From Arenimonas terrae (lineage in GTDB: Bacteria > Pseudomonadota > Gammaproteobacteria > Xanthomonadales > Xanthomonadaceae), in the NCBI RefSeq assembly GCF_006265115.1, contig NZ_SMDR01000003.1, forward strand, positions 124,001 through 188,000: DNA of 64,000 bases. Reading direction: 5' to 3'. Shown here one piece after another: positions 30,426 through 39,000 of this stretch. The stretch's first letter is position 1; every line of letters begins with the position of its first letter. The position numbers were made by a program, and so were the translations under genes. The notes beneath the pieces were generated by a model, which worked only from the letters and a program-made list of their open reading frames with translations, was not told the origin of the DNA and ran no database searches.

Positions 30426-31709
30426 TCACAGCTGCGACTTGATCGGCCAGATCACCATCTCGCTGAACTTCTCGTGCCACGGGCGGTCCAGCCACTGCTG
30501 GTAGGTGTAGGGCTTCGCGCTGCGCAGGTCGTTTTCAAAGACGCGGGTCATGTGCGCCGCGAAACCGCGGTCGTAGACGTTGAGGCTGGCCTCGTCGTTG
30601 AGGCTGAAGCTGCGCATGTCGAAGTTGGTCGAGCCCACCGACACCAGCAGGCCGTCGGCGATCAGGGTCTTCACGTGCATCATCGTCGGCTGGTAGACGT
30701 GGATCTCCATGCCGGCCTTCAGCAGCTCGCCCCAGATCGCCCGCGAGGCGATGCGCACAGTCTCCGAATCGATGTGCTCCCCCGGCACCAGCACCCGCAC
30801 CCGCACGCCGCGCTTGAGCGCCATCCGCAGCGCCCGCACCACCAGCTCGTCGGGCACGAAGTACGAGGCGTGGATGTCCAGCGACTCGCGCGAGGCGGCG
30901 ATCGCCATCAGGTACATCAGGTGCATGCTTTCACTGCCGCCCTCGGGCGAGCTGATGAACATGTGCGCGTCCATCGCCCCGGCCGGCGCGAGCGACGGGA
31001 AGTATTCGTCGCCGTTGAGCACGCGACCCGTGACCTTGATCCAGTTGTCGATGAAGGCCGCCTGCATCTGCGCCACCACCGGTCCGCGCACGCGGAAATG
31101 CATGTCGCGCCAGTGCAGCGGGTCCTGGGCATGGCCGCCCCACTGGTCGGCGATGCCGACGCCGCCGGTGAAGGCCGTCTCGCCGTCGACCACCAGCAGC
31201 TTGCGGTGCGTGCGCTTGTTCAGCCGCGAGAAGCTGTACCAGCGCAGCGGCCGGAACAGCTCCACGCGTGCGCCGGCCGCGCGCATGGCCGTCACCAGCG
31301 AGGAATCCATCTTCAGGCCGCCGACCCAGTCGATGACCACGTTCACCTGCACGCCGGCGCGCGCGCGTTCGGCCAGCGCCTCGGAGAACTCCAGGCCGAC
31401 GTCGCCGGACCAGTAGATGTAGGTCTCGAAGTTGATCGTGCGCTCGGCCGCGCGGATCGCCTCGAGCATCGCCGGGAAGATTTCGTCGCCGTTGTTGAGC
31501 GGATCGACCTGGTTGCCCGCCAGCACCGCCGGGCCCAGCAGCACGCCCAGCTCGCGCCGGAACTGCGGGTCGGCGACGGCGTAGTCGTGCTCGACCGCGC
31601 GGTCGAGCGTCTTCTCGGGCCGGGTGAAGTTGAACGAAAACAGCACGATGACCACCGTGGCCAGCGCGGTGACCGCCACCGTCCACAGCCGGCGCCTGCT
31701 CCAGGCCAT
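30426..31709 (-). CDS. Cardiolipin synthase-type phospholipase D protein
   Basis: The ATG at 31709 follows an AGGAGA box, giving 427 residues; upstream codons in this frame are discarded. One N-terminal helix (LWTVAVTALATVVIVLFSF) anchors the protein. Two HKD motifs are present: THRKLLVVDGETAFTGG and MMHVKTLIADGLLVSVGSTNFD, each H-x-K-x4-D. It condenses two phosphatidylglycerols (ClsA) or related lipids (ClsB/C). The single anchor and total length fit ClsB-like proteins somewhat better than ClsA, which has two helices. It is convergent with rpmG. Confidence 0.92.
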   Translation of the reverse strand: MAWSRRRLWTVAVTALATVVIVLFSFNFTRPEKTLDRAVEHDYAVADPQFRRELGVLLGPAVLAGNQVDPLNNGDEIFPAMLEAIRAAERTINFETYIYWSGDVGLEFSEALAERARAGVQVNVVIDWVGGLKMDSSLVTAMRAAGARVELFRPLRWYSFSRLNKRTHRKLLVVDGETAFTGGVGIADQWGGHAQDPLHWRDMHFRVRGPVVAQMQAAFIDNWIKVTGRVLNGDEYFPSLAPAGAMDAHMFISSPEGGSESMHLMYLMAIAASRESLDIHASYFVPDELVVRALRMALKRGVRVRVLVPGEHIDSETVRIASRAIWGELLKAGMEIHVYQPTMMHVKTLIADGLLVSVGSTNFDMRSFSLNDEASLNVYDRGFAAHMTRVFENDLRSAKPYTYQQWLDRPWHEKFSEMVIWPIKSQL

Positions 31710-31813
31710 GCCCGTCTCCTGTCCGTCGTGGCCCCGAGTCTGCCAGCATCGGCGGCTGCCGTCGCCGGTCGCGCCGCCTCGCGGCAAGGGAAATTTTTAC
31801 ACGCGGTCGCGCC

Positions 31814-34800
31814 TTATTTCGGGCCGCCCAGCGGCTTGCGCTGCATCAGCAGCGCGACGATATCGGCGGCCGGCACCGGCCGGGTGAACAGGTAGCCCTG
31901 GGCTTCGTCGCAGCGCAGCAGGTGCAGCAGCCGCGCCTGTTCCTCGGTCTCCACGCCTTCGGCGACGACCTTGAGCCGCAGCGCATGCGCCAGCGCGATG
32001 ATGCTCGAGACGATCGCCAGGCCCTCGGGGCCATCGGTCATGCCGACGATGAAGGAGCGGTCGATCTTCAACGCGTTCACCGGCAGCTTGGCGATGTAGG
32101 CCAGCGAACTATAGCCGGTGCCGAAATCGTCCACCGCCACCGTGATGCCGGCGTCGCGCGCGGCGGACAGCGCGACGATGTTGCGCTCCACGTCTTCCAT
32201 GATCACCGACTCGGTGATCTCCAGCTCCAGCTCGGCCATGCTGCTGCCGGAGGTGAGCGCCGCCACCGATTCGGCGAAACCCGGCCGCCGCAGCTGCAGC
32301 GGCGACACGTTCACCGCCACCCGCGGTGCCACCAGCCCGCGCGACCACCAGTCGTCCTGGTCCGCCAGCGCCTGCCGCAGCGCCCAGTCGCCGACCTCGC
32401 CGATCAAGCCGCATTCCTCCAGCACCGGGATGAACTGCCCGGGCGGCACCAGGTGGGGCTGGTCGGGCGAACGCCAGCGGATCAGGGCCTCGACGCCGGT
32501 GATCCGGCGGTCGGCCATTCCCACCTTGGGCTGGTAGTGCAGCACGAATTCGTTGCGCTCGATCGCCCGCCGCAGCCTCGATTCCAGGTTCAGGGCCTCG
32601 GCGGCCCGGGCGTTGAGCTCGGGCGCGTAGAAGGCCAGCCGCTCCGAGGTCACGCGCGCGCGCCGGAGCGCCGCCTCCGCGTTGTGCAGCAGGGTCTCGG
32701 CATCTCTGCCGTCACTGGGATGCACCGCGATTCCGATCCGGCAGCCGATGCGCAGCTCTTCGCCGGCCACGGCATAGGACGCGCCGAAGCAGCGCTCGAC
32801 CAGGGCGTTGACGGCATGCGCGACTTCGGCCGCGGATTGCGGATCGCGCAGTTTCATCACGAACACGTCGCCATTCAGGCGCGCGACGCTGTCCTCCGCC
32901 GCCGTCAGCCGCCGCGCGACCTGCCGCAGCAGTTCATCGCCGGCCTCGCGCCCCAGGGTTTCGTTGACCAGACGGAAGCGTTCGAGGTCCATCACCAGCA
33001 CCGAGAGCATCTGGGCACCCGCGCCGTTGCGGTCCTTGAGCGAACGCGCCAGCCGGTCCGAGAAGGCGCTGCGATTGGGCAGTCCCGTCAGCTCGTCGTG
33101 CGTGGCCAGGTAGTGGATCTGCTCGGACTTGCGCAGGTGTTCGAGTGCGTAGGAGACGTCGCCGGCCAGCTCCGACAGCAGTTTCATCTCCTCGCTGTCG
33201 AAGAAGCCGGGCTCGGCCGCGTAAAGCACCATCACGCCCGCCGCCGCGCCGTCGATGGACAGCGGCAGGGCGGCCAGGGAGCGCGCGCCGGACGCGCGCG
33301 TGGACGGCAGCATCAGCGGCTCGGCGGCAAGGTCGTTGATGACCAGGGGCTGGCGCCCCTTCACCGCCGCCAGCCAGGCGGCGTAGCGGGGCGAGTCCTG
33401 GTCGGCGAGCAGCTGTTCGAGTTCGGTGAAGAAGGCCGGGTCGTCGCCCTGCCCCGCGCGGAAGCGCAGCCGGTCGTCGGGCCCGTCCATCAGGGCGATC
33501 CAGGCCCGCGGGAAGTGGCCCGAATCCACGGCGATGCGGCAGGCCTCGGTCAGCAGCTCTTCCTGGTTGCCGGCGCGCACGATCAGGGTGTTGATGCCGC
33601 TGAGCACCGACAGCACCCGGTTGACGCGGCGCAGTCGGGCCTCGCTCTTGGCCAGCGCCTGCTCGGCCTGGTAACGCTCGCTGATGTCGCGCAGGAACAC
33701 CGTGTACAACCAGCCGTGAGAGGTCGCGAGCTTCGATATCGAGGCGTCGACCGGGAATTCGGTGCCGTCCAGGCGCTGGGCCCAGACCATGCGCGCGCCC
33801 ATGCGCCGTCCCGTGTCCGCGCCTTCGCCGAACTTCTCCACCTGGCTGTGGTGCGCCCGCTGGAAACGCACCGGTATGAACTGGTCCAGCGAGCGGTTCA
33901 TCGCCTGCTCGCGCGGGCAGCCGAACAGCTTCTCGGCCGCCGAATTGAACAGCACGATCTTCTGCTGCTGGTCGATGGCGATGATGGCGTCCAGCGCCGA
34001 CTCCACCAGGCCCGACAGCCGCGCCTCGATCTGCGCCAGGCCTTCGTAGGCCAGACCCAGCTGCTCGCTTTTTTCCTCGAGCTTGCGGATCAGGATCTCG
34101 CTGTATTGCTTGAGTACCGGCGTCTCAAGCTCGGCGCCCGGCGCCGACGGCGCGCGCTGCCGGCCGCGGGCCGCATCCAGCGCCGCCAGCAGCACGCCGA
34201 CCGGCGCGGGCTTGGCGACGTAGGCGTCGGCGCCGGCTGAAGTGGCGAGATCTCGGTCGGCCGGCGAGTTGTAGGTGCTGGTGTAGAGCACGAAGGGCAG
34301 CGCGCCGAAGCGCGGATGGCGGCGCAGCGCCAGGCACAGGCGGTAACCGTCCATGCGCGGCATCAGGATGTCGGAGATCACGCCGTCCACGGGTGTGTCC
34401 GCCAGCAGCTCCAGCGCCTCGACGCCGTTGGCGGCCTCGACCACCTGCTTGCCTTCGGCCTCGAGCTGGGCGCGCAGCAGCCGCAGGTTGGTGGGGTTGT
34501 CGTCGACGATGAGCAGGCGCTGCGCCGGCGGCGCCAGGAAACCGGCGAGCTGGCGGCCGAACTCGCGGGTGTCGATCGGCTTGGTCACGTAACCGATGCA
34601 GCCGGCCTCGCGCGCCTTCTGGTCGTCGCCCTTCATCGCGAATGCGGTCAGCGCCACCACCGGGATCGCCGCGAGCCGCGGCTCGGCCTTGATGCGGCGG
34701 GTCAGGGTCAGGCCATCGGTGCCGGGCAGGGCGATGTCCATCAGGATCAGGTCCGGCACGGTGCCGGAGAGGTAGTCCAGGGCCTGGTCGGCGTCGGCGG

Positions 34801-34891
34801 CCTGGTCGACCTGATGGCCCTCCAGCTCGAGCACGCTGGCGGCCAGGCGCAGGTTGGTGGGGTTGTCGTCGACGATCAGGATCCGGCTCAT
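31814..34891 (-). CDS. Tandem receiver-PAS-GAF-degenerate GGDEF-EAL protein
   Basis: In this 1025-residue protein two CheY-like receivers come first: phospho-acceptor D52 (LILMDIALPG) and D174 (GVISDILMPRMDG). A coiled-coil linker leads to PAS (~285-410, DAIIAIDQQQKIVLFNSAAEKLFG), then GAF (~425-600), GGDEF-like (~605-760) and EAL (~765-1025). The GGDEF signature is NGDVF at 673-677, so cyclase activity is unlikely. The EAL side keeps E801 (VEALIRW), DDFGTGYSS and EGVETEEQ, so it is probably a phosphodiesterase. It overlaps the histidine kinase gene by 4 bp, which suggests the kinase phosphorylates its receivers. Confidence 0.93.
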   Translation of the reverse strand: MSRILIVDDNPTNLRLAASVLELEGHQVDQAADADQALDYLSGTVPDLILMDIALPGTDGLTLTRRIKAEPRLAAIPVVALTAFAMKGDDQKAREAGCIGYVTKPIDTREFGRQLAGFLAPPAQRLLIVDDNPTNLRLLRAQLEAEGKQVVEAANGVEALELLADTPVDGVISDILMPRMDGYRLCLALRRHPRFGALPFVLYTSTYNSPADRDLATSAGADAYVAKPAPVGVLLAALDAARGRQRAPSAPGAELETPVLKQYSEILIRKLEEKSEQLGLAYEGLAQIEARLSGLVESALDAIIAIDQQQKIVLFNSAAEKLFGCPREQAMNRSLDQFIPVRFQRAHHSQVEKFGEGADTGRRMGARMVWAQRLDGTEFPVDASISKLATSHGWLYTVFLRDISERYQAEQALAKSEARLRRVNRVLSVLSGINTLIVRAGNQEELLTEACRIAVDSGHFPRAWIALMDGPDDRLRFRAGQGDDPAFFTELEQLLADQDSPRYAAWLAAVKGRQPLVINDLAAEPLMLPSTRASGARSLAALPLSIDGAAAGVMVLYAAEPGFFDSEEMKLLSELAGDVSYALEHLRKSEQIHYLATHDELTGLPNRSAFSDRLARSLKDRNGAGAQMLSVLVMDLERFRLVNETLGREAGDELLRQVARRLTAAEDSVARLNGDVFVMKLRDPQSAAEVAHAVNALVERCFGASYAVAGEELRIGCRIGIAVHPSDGRDAETLLHNAEAALRRARVTSERLAFYAPELNARAAEALNLESRLRRAIERNEFVLHYQPKVGMADRRITGVEALIRWRSPDQPHLVPPGQFIPVLEECGLIGEVGDWALRQALADQDDWWSRGLVAPRVAVNVSPLQLRRPGFAESVAALTSGSSMAELELEITESVIMEDVERNIVALSAARDAGITVAVDDFGTGYSSLAYIAKLPVNALKIDRSFIVGMTDGPEGLAIVSSIIALAHALRLKVVAEGVETEEQARLLHLLRCDEAQGYLFTRPVPAADIVALLMQRKPLGGPK

Positions 34892-35988
34892 GCCGCGTCC
34901 CCTCGCAGCGGCAGGCGCACGATGAAGCAGCTGCCGTGGCCCAGCTCGCTTTCGAGCCCGATGTGGCCACCCTGCAGCTCCACCAGCCGGCGGGTGAGCG
35001 CCAGGCCCAGGCCGGTGCCGGGCCGGCGGCTGGTTTCCGCCGGGTCCAGCCGCTCGAACTCGACGAACAGCCGGCGCTGGTCGGCCTCGGCGATGCCGAT
35101 GCCGTTGTCGCGCACGCTAAGCACCAGCTCCTCGGGCTGCGGGCGCGAGGCGACGATGCGGATGACGCCTTCGGCGTCGGTGAACTTGACCGCGTTGGAG
35201 ACCAGGTTGAGCAGCACCTGCTTGAACTTCTGCCGGTCCAGCCGCACCCGGTCCAGCGGCGCTTCGACCGACCAGGCCAGGTCCAGGCGTTTTTCCGCGA
35301 CCGCCGGCGCCAGCACCGCGCAGGCCTCCTGCATCGCGTCGGCGAGCACGAACTCTTCCTCGTGCAGCTCCATGCGCCCGGCCTCGATCTTGGAGATGTC
35401 CAGCAGGTCGTTCACCAGGTGCAGCAGGTGCCGGCCGCTGTCGAGGATGTCCTGCAGGAAGGCGCGCTGGCGCGCGCTCAGCTCGCCGGCCTTGCCGTCC
35501 ACCATCAGCTCGGAGAAGCCGATGATGCCGTTGAGCGGCGTGCGCAGTTCGTGCGACATGTTGGCCAGGAACTGGCTCTTGAGCCGGCTTGCCTGCAGCA
35601 GCGAGGCTTCGACGCGCTTGCGCGCGGTGACGTCGCGGATCGCGCTGAGCACCATCGGGCCGGCGGCGGTGTTGACCGGGCTGAGGCTGATCTCGACCGG
35701 GAACTCCTCGCCGTCGCCGCGGCGACCGTACAGCTCCAGTCCGGCGCCCATGCCGCGGGTGCGCGGCTGGGCGAAGAAGCCGTTGCGGTGCCCGGCGTGT
35801 TTGGCGCGGTAACGCTCGGGCAGCAGGGTCTCGATTGGCTGGCCGACCAGATCGGCGCGTGGATAGCGGAACAGTTTTTCGGCCTGGCCGTTGGCCAGCG
35901 CGATCCGCCCTTCGCCATCCATCATGACGATGGCATCGGGCATGGCCTCGATCAGGTCGTTCAGGGTCCTGTCGATCATCCCGGGCAT
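34888..35988 (-). CDS. PAS-domain sensor histidine kinase, partner of receiver-EAL protein
   Basis: I start at ATG 35988; an ATG at 35979 is also possible. Of 366 residues, ~5-120 form PAS (AMPDAIVMMDGEGRIALANGQAEKLF), ~135-200 are HisKA with H146 in ANMSHELRTPLNGIIGFSE, and ~240-360 are HATPase_c with N box LLNLVSNAVKFT, G1 DNGIGIAEADQRRLF and G2 RPGTGLGLALTRRLV. It has no membrane segment. Its stop overlaps the start of the receiver/EAL gene (34888-34891), so one transcript yields both kinase and output protein. Confidence 0.92.
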   Translation of the reverse strand: MPGMIDRTLNDLIEAMPDAIVMMDGEGRIALANGQAEKLFRYPRADLVGQPIETLLPERYRAKHAGHRNGFFAQPRTRGMGAGLELYGRRGDGEEFPVEISLSPVNTAAGPMVLSAIRDVTARKRVEASLLQASRLKSQFLANMSHELRTPLNGIIGFSELMVDGKAGELSARQRAFLQDILDSGRHLLHLVNDLLDISKIEAGRMELHEEEFVLADAMQEACAVLAPAVAEKRLDLAWSVEAPLDRVRLDRQKFKQVLLNLVSNAVKFTDAEGVIRIVASRPQPEELVLSVRDNGIGIAEADQRRLFVEFERLDPAETSRRPGTGLGLALTRRLVELQGGHIGLESELGHGSCFIVRLPLRGDAA

Positions 35989-36165
35989 CCTGGTTCCCTC
36001 TCGGCGGACCGGCCGCCGATCCGGTGGCGCGGTCGACGCGTCGAGTCTAGTCCCCACCGGTCCGGGCGTGCCTGAACCGGTCTCTGAACCGGCGCAGTTT
36101 CGACCGGCATTCCTCGTGCACACGGGAAAGCGCGGTCCGACCGGCAATCGCCGGTCCGGGTGGGA

Positions 36166-37488
36166 TCAGCCGGCCGGCAGGTCGAGGGTGGCGACCAGGC
36201 CCGGCGCGCCGTCCGCCAGCCGCAGCTGGCCGCCGTAGCCGCCGGCGATGTCCTGGACGATGGCCAGGCCCAGGCCCGATCCGGGCGTCTGCTCGTCCAG
36301 GCGCACGCCGCGCCGGGTCACCTGGTCGCGAGCCTCCGCGGGCAGGCCCGGGCCATCGTCGCGTACGGCGATCCGCAGGCGCCCGGCGTCGGCCGCCACC
36401 TCCACGCGCACGCCGGCCTCGGCCCACTTGCCGGCGTTGTCGAGCAGGTTGCCGAGCATTTCCTCGAGGTCTTCGCGCCCGCCCGCGAACACCGCATCGT
36501 CGCCGGCCACACGTTCGAAGCGCAGGCCGCGCGCGCCGTGCACGCGCTGCATCAGCGCCAGCAGCGCGTCCACCACCGGCGCCACCGGCGTGCGGCCGCG
36601 CGGGTCGGCGGCGATGCCGCGGCCCAGGTGCCGATCCACCGAAGCGCGCATGCGCGCCACCTCGGCCTGCACGCGCGGCGCGAGCTGCGGGCCGGGGCGC
36701 TCGGCCTCAAGCGCCAGCACGGCGAGCGGCGTCTTCAGCGCGTGCGCCAGGTCCTGCGCGGCGGTGCGGGCGCGCTGCACCGAGCGGTCGTGATGTTCGA
36801 GCAGCTCATTGAGGTGGTTGGCCAGCGGCGCCACTTCCGAGGGCAGGCCCTCGGTCGGGAAACTCGCGCTCTCGCCGCGGCGCACGCGCGCGGCGGTATC
36901 GGCCAGGCGCGTCAGCGGCCGCAGTGCGAAACCGACCTGCAGGGCGAGCAGGGCCAGCAGCGTGACCGCGACCAGGGCCACTGCGCCGCCGGCGAGCAGG
37001 CGGAAATCGGCGGCCTCGGCGCTGAGCTCGGCACGGTCGGCGGCGACCAGGAAGACAACTGGCTGGTCCAACCCCGGGTAGGCGACCGCCTGCACGAGCG
37101 CACGCAGTTCGACGTCGCGCGGACCACGCACCTCGCGCACCTGCGGCCGGCCCGGCGCGGTCGGCAGGGCGACGTCGAGGCTGCCGTCCCAGAGCGAACG
37201 CGACTGGAACTGGCGGTCGCCGGCGATCACGCGCCAGTAATGGCCGGAATAGAGCCGCGCGTAATGCTGGTCCTCGGGTTCGCTCTGCAGCGCGAAGCCG
37301 CCGGCCTCGTCCACTTCGCCCATCACGATCAGGGTCTGCAGCTCGTCGGCGAGCTCGCGGTCGAAGGCCCGTTCGCTCGCTTCGGCGAAGGCCTGGCCCA
37401 GCCACAGCGCCACCGCCAGCGACGCCACCAGCACGCCCAGCCCACCCGCCAGCAGCAGCCGCAGGCGCAGCGAGCGGCGGTCGATCAC
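36166..37488 (-). CDS. PhoQ-like sensor histidine kinase
   Basis: The start is GTG 37488, overlapping the regulator stop (GTGA). Of 440 residues, an N-terminal helix (LLLAGGLGVLVASLAVALWLG) and a second at ~165-190 enclose a periplasmic sensor of about 130 residues with acidic stretches. HAMP follows (ALRPLTRLADTAARVRRGE), then a HisKA-type box DLAHALKTPLAVLALE with H249, typical of PhoQ kinases, N box NLLDNAGKWA and G boxes DDGPGLP and GSGLGLAIVQDI. It controls the regulator just upstream. Confidence 0.92.
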   Translation of the reverse strand: MIDRRSLRLRLLLAGGLGVLVASLAVALWLGQAFAEASERAFDRELADELQTLIVMGEVDEAGGFALQSEPEDQHYARLYSGHYWRVIAGDRQFQSRSLWDGSLDVALPTAPGRPQVREVRGPRDVELRALVQAVAYPGLDQPVVFLVAADRAELSAEAADFRLLAGGAVALVAVTLLALLALQVGFALRPLTRLADTAARVRRGESASFPTEGLPSEVAPLANHLNELLEHHDRSVQRARTAAQDLAHALKTPLAVLALEAERPGPQLAPRVQAEVARMRASVDRHLGRGIAADPRGRTPVAPVVDALLALMQRVHGARGLRFERVAGDDAVFAGGREDLEEMLGNLLDNAGKWAEAGVRVEVAADAGRLRIAVRDDGPGLPAEARDQVTRRGVRLDEQTPGSGLGLAIVQDIAGGYGGQLRLADGAPGLVATLDLPAG

Positions 37489-38147
37489 GGCAGCTCCACC
37501 AGCCGGAAACCCTTGCCGCGTTCGGTCACCAGGCGCTCTGCGCCGATCTTGCGGCGGATGCGCCCGATCAGCACGTCCAGCACGTTCGAATCCGGGTCGT
37601 AACCCTGCTCGTACACGTGCTCGCCCAGCTCGCTGCGGCTGACCACCGCGTCGCGGCGGTGCATCAGGTAGGCCAGGATGCGGTGCTCCTGCGCCGTCAG
37701 CGCCAGCACCTCGTCGCGCAGGGTGAAGCGGCCGGCGTTGTCGTCCAGCGCCAGCGCGCCGCAGGCCAACTGCGGATGGGCGTGGCCGCCGCTGCGGCGG
37801 ATGATCGCGCGCAGGCGCAGCACCAGCTCTTCGGTGGCGAAGGGTTTGACCAGGTAGTCGTCGGCGCCGGCGTCGAAACCCGCCAGCTTGTCGTGCCAAC
37901 GGCCGCGCGCGGTCAGCACGATCACCGGCAGGCGCCGGCCGTTGCCGCGCCAGGCGTCGAGCACGCTCAGGCCGTCCATGCCGGGCAGGCCCAGGTCGAG
38001 CACGGCGGCGTCGTAGGTTTCGGTCTGGCCGCGGAATTCGGCGTCCACGCCGTCGGCGGCGTGGTCCACCGCGTAGCCGGCCTCGGTGAGCGCGGCGGCC
38101 AGGCGCTGCGCCAGTTCGGCGTCGTCCTCGACCAGCAGCACCCGCAT
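37485..38147 (-). CDS. OmpR-family response regulator (PhoP-like)
   Basis: The 220-residue protein has receiver residues EDD near position 7-9, D51 (AAVLDLGLPGMDG), T-x-R in LTARGRW and K in YLVKPFA. The winged-helix output domain includes FTLRDEVLALTAQEHRILAYL, LGEHVYEQGYDPDSNVLDVLIGRIRRKIG and RGKGFRL. The set PepSY-regulator-kinase with 1-4 bp overlaps forms one operon. Target genes probably include the divergent PepSY gene. Confidence 0.95.
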   Translation of the reverse strand: MRVLLVEDDAELAQRLAAALTEAGYAVDHAADGVDAEFRGQTETYDAAVLDLGLPGMDGLSVLDAWRGNGRRLPVIVLTARGRWHDKLAGFDAGADDYLVKPFATEELVLRLRAIIRRSGGHAHPQLACGALALDDNAGRFTLRDEVLALTAQEHRILAYLMHRRDAVVSRSELGEHVYEQGYDPDSNVLDVLIGRIRRKIGAERLVTERGKGFRLVELP

Positions 38148-38449
38148 CAGTCGACCTCGATCTCGACCTCGAGCAGCGCGCCGGTGCGCACGTCGTACTC
38201 GAGTTCGCGGATCACGCCGTCGTCGCCGAGGATCTCGACTTCGTATTCGTCGTCCTCCAGCTCCACCTCGAGCACGGTGCCGGGGTGGCGGCGCTGGGCG
38301 TCGGCCAGCACGTCGGCCAGCGGCACCATCTCGCCGCGCGCGACGGCGGCGCGCACGCGCTCGTGGTCCCGGTCCGACAGCGTGGACTGGGCCGGGGCCG
38401 CCAGGGGCAGCAGGCAGAGCAGGGGCAGCAGGAGCAGGCAGGCGCGCAT
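38147..38449 (-). CDS. PepSY-domain exported protein, first gene of phoPQ-like operon
   Basis: The start ATG 38449 gives a 100-residue protein with a signal peptide (MRACLLLLPLLCLLPLAAPAQ). A single PepSY-like region follows: VPLADVLADAQRRHPGTVLEVELEDDEYEVEILGDDGVIRELEYDVRTGALLEVE. PepSY proteins inhibit peptidases or influence sensor kinases. It precedes the regulator, with 1-bp overlap, so it is translationally linked to the two-component system and may feed back on it. It contains many acidic residues, which could bind divalent cations. Confidence 0.82.
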   Translation of the reverse strand: MRACLLLLPLLCLLPLAAPAQSTLSDRDHERVRAAVARGEMVPLADVLADAQRRHPGTVLEVELEDDEYEVEILGDDGVIRELEYDVRTGALLEVEIEVD

Positions 38450-38568
38450 GGGCGGCAGCATGCCCCAGCGGCCTAACTCTTGGGTGAACGGAGCGATCAT
38501 TCCCGCGTTAGGCCGGCTCCGGAAACTGGCCCTCACCGCGTCATCCGACGCAGCCCACGGAGACCCCC
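38450..38568. promoter_or_regulatory. Divergent regulatory region with inverted repeat
   Basis: The 119-bp gap separates two divergent PepSY genes. CGGCCTAAC (38469-38477) and GTTAGGCCG (38507-38515) form a perfect 9-bp inverted repeat with a 29-bp spacer. This spacing, about three helical turns between half-site starts, would suit a dimer or two bound dimers. It is the obvious place for the operator of the adjacent regulator. I could not assign -10/-35 boxes with confidence. Confidence 0.5.
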
Positions 38569-39000
38569 ATGAACAAGACCCGCCTGACGACCGCCCTGGC
38601 CCTGGCCAGTCTCAGCACCGCCGCCTTCGCTTCGATCGGCAGCCCGGCCGACGTCACCCGCACCCTCAACGCCGCCGGCTACGCCGAAGTCCGCGAGCTC
38701 GAATACGACGACGGCCTGTGGGAAGCCGAAGTCCGCCGCGCCAACGGCCTCTGGGGCGAAGTGGCGATCGACGCCGCCAGCGGCGAAGTGTTCGACGCGA
38801 TGTCGACGCGCCCGCTGATCGAGCTGCCGCAGGTGCTGGCCTCGCTCGAGCGCGCCGGCTATACCCAGGTGCACGACCTCGACCGCGAAGGCGCGCTGTG
38901 GGACGCCGAGGCGCTGGACGCGCAGGGCATGCGCGTCGAACTGCGCATCAGCGGCTACGACGGCCGCATCCTCAACGTCCGCCACGACAACGACGACTGA
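38569..39000 (+). CDS. Double PepSY-like exported protein
   Basis: The 143-residue protein has a signal peptide (MNKTRLTTALALASLSTAAFA) and two PepSY-type repeats: SPADVTRTLNAAGYAEVRELEYDDGLWEAEV... and LPQVLASLERAGYTQVHDLDREGALWDAEAL... Each follows the helix-strand-strand pattern. It is divergent from the single-PepSY gene. Its stop overlaps the next gene's start (TGATG). It probably modulates or reports the two-component system. Start ATG 38569 has GGAG at 38559-38562. Confidence 0.82.
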   Translation: MNKTRLTTALALASLSTAAFASIGSPADVTRTLNAAGYAEVRELEYDDGLWEAEVRRANGLWGEVAIDAASGEVFDAMSTRPLIELPQVLASLERAGYTQVHDLDREGALWDAEALDAQGMRVELRISGYDGRILNVRHDNDD

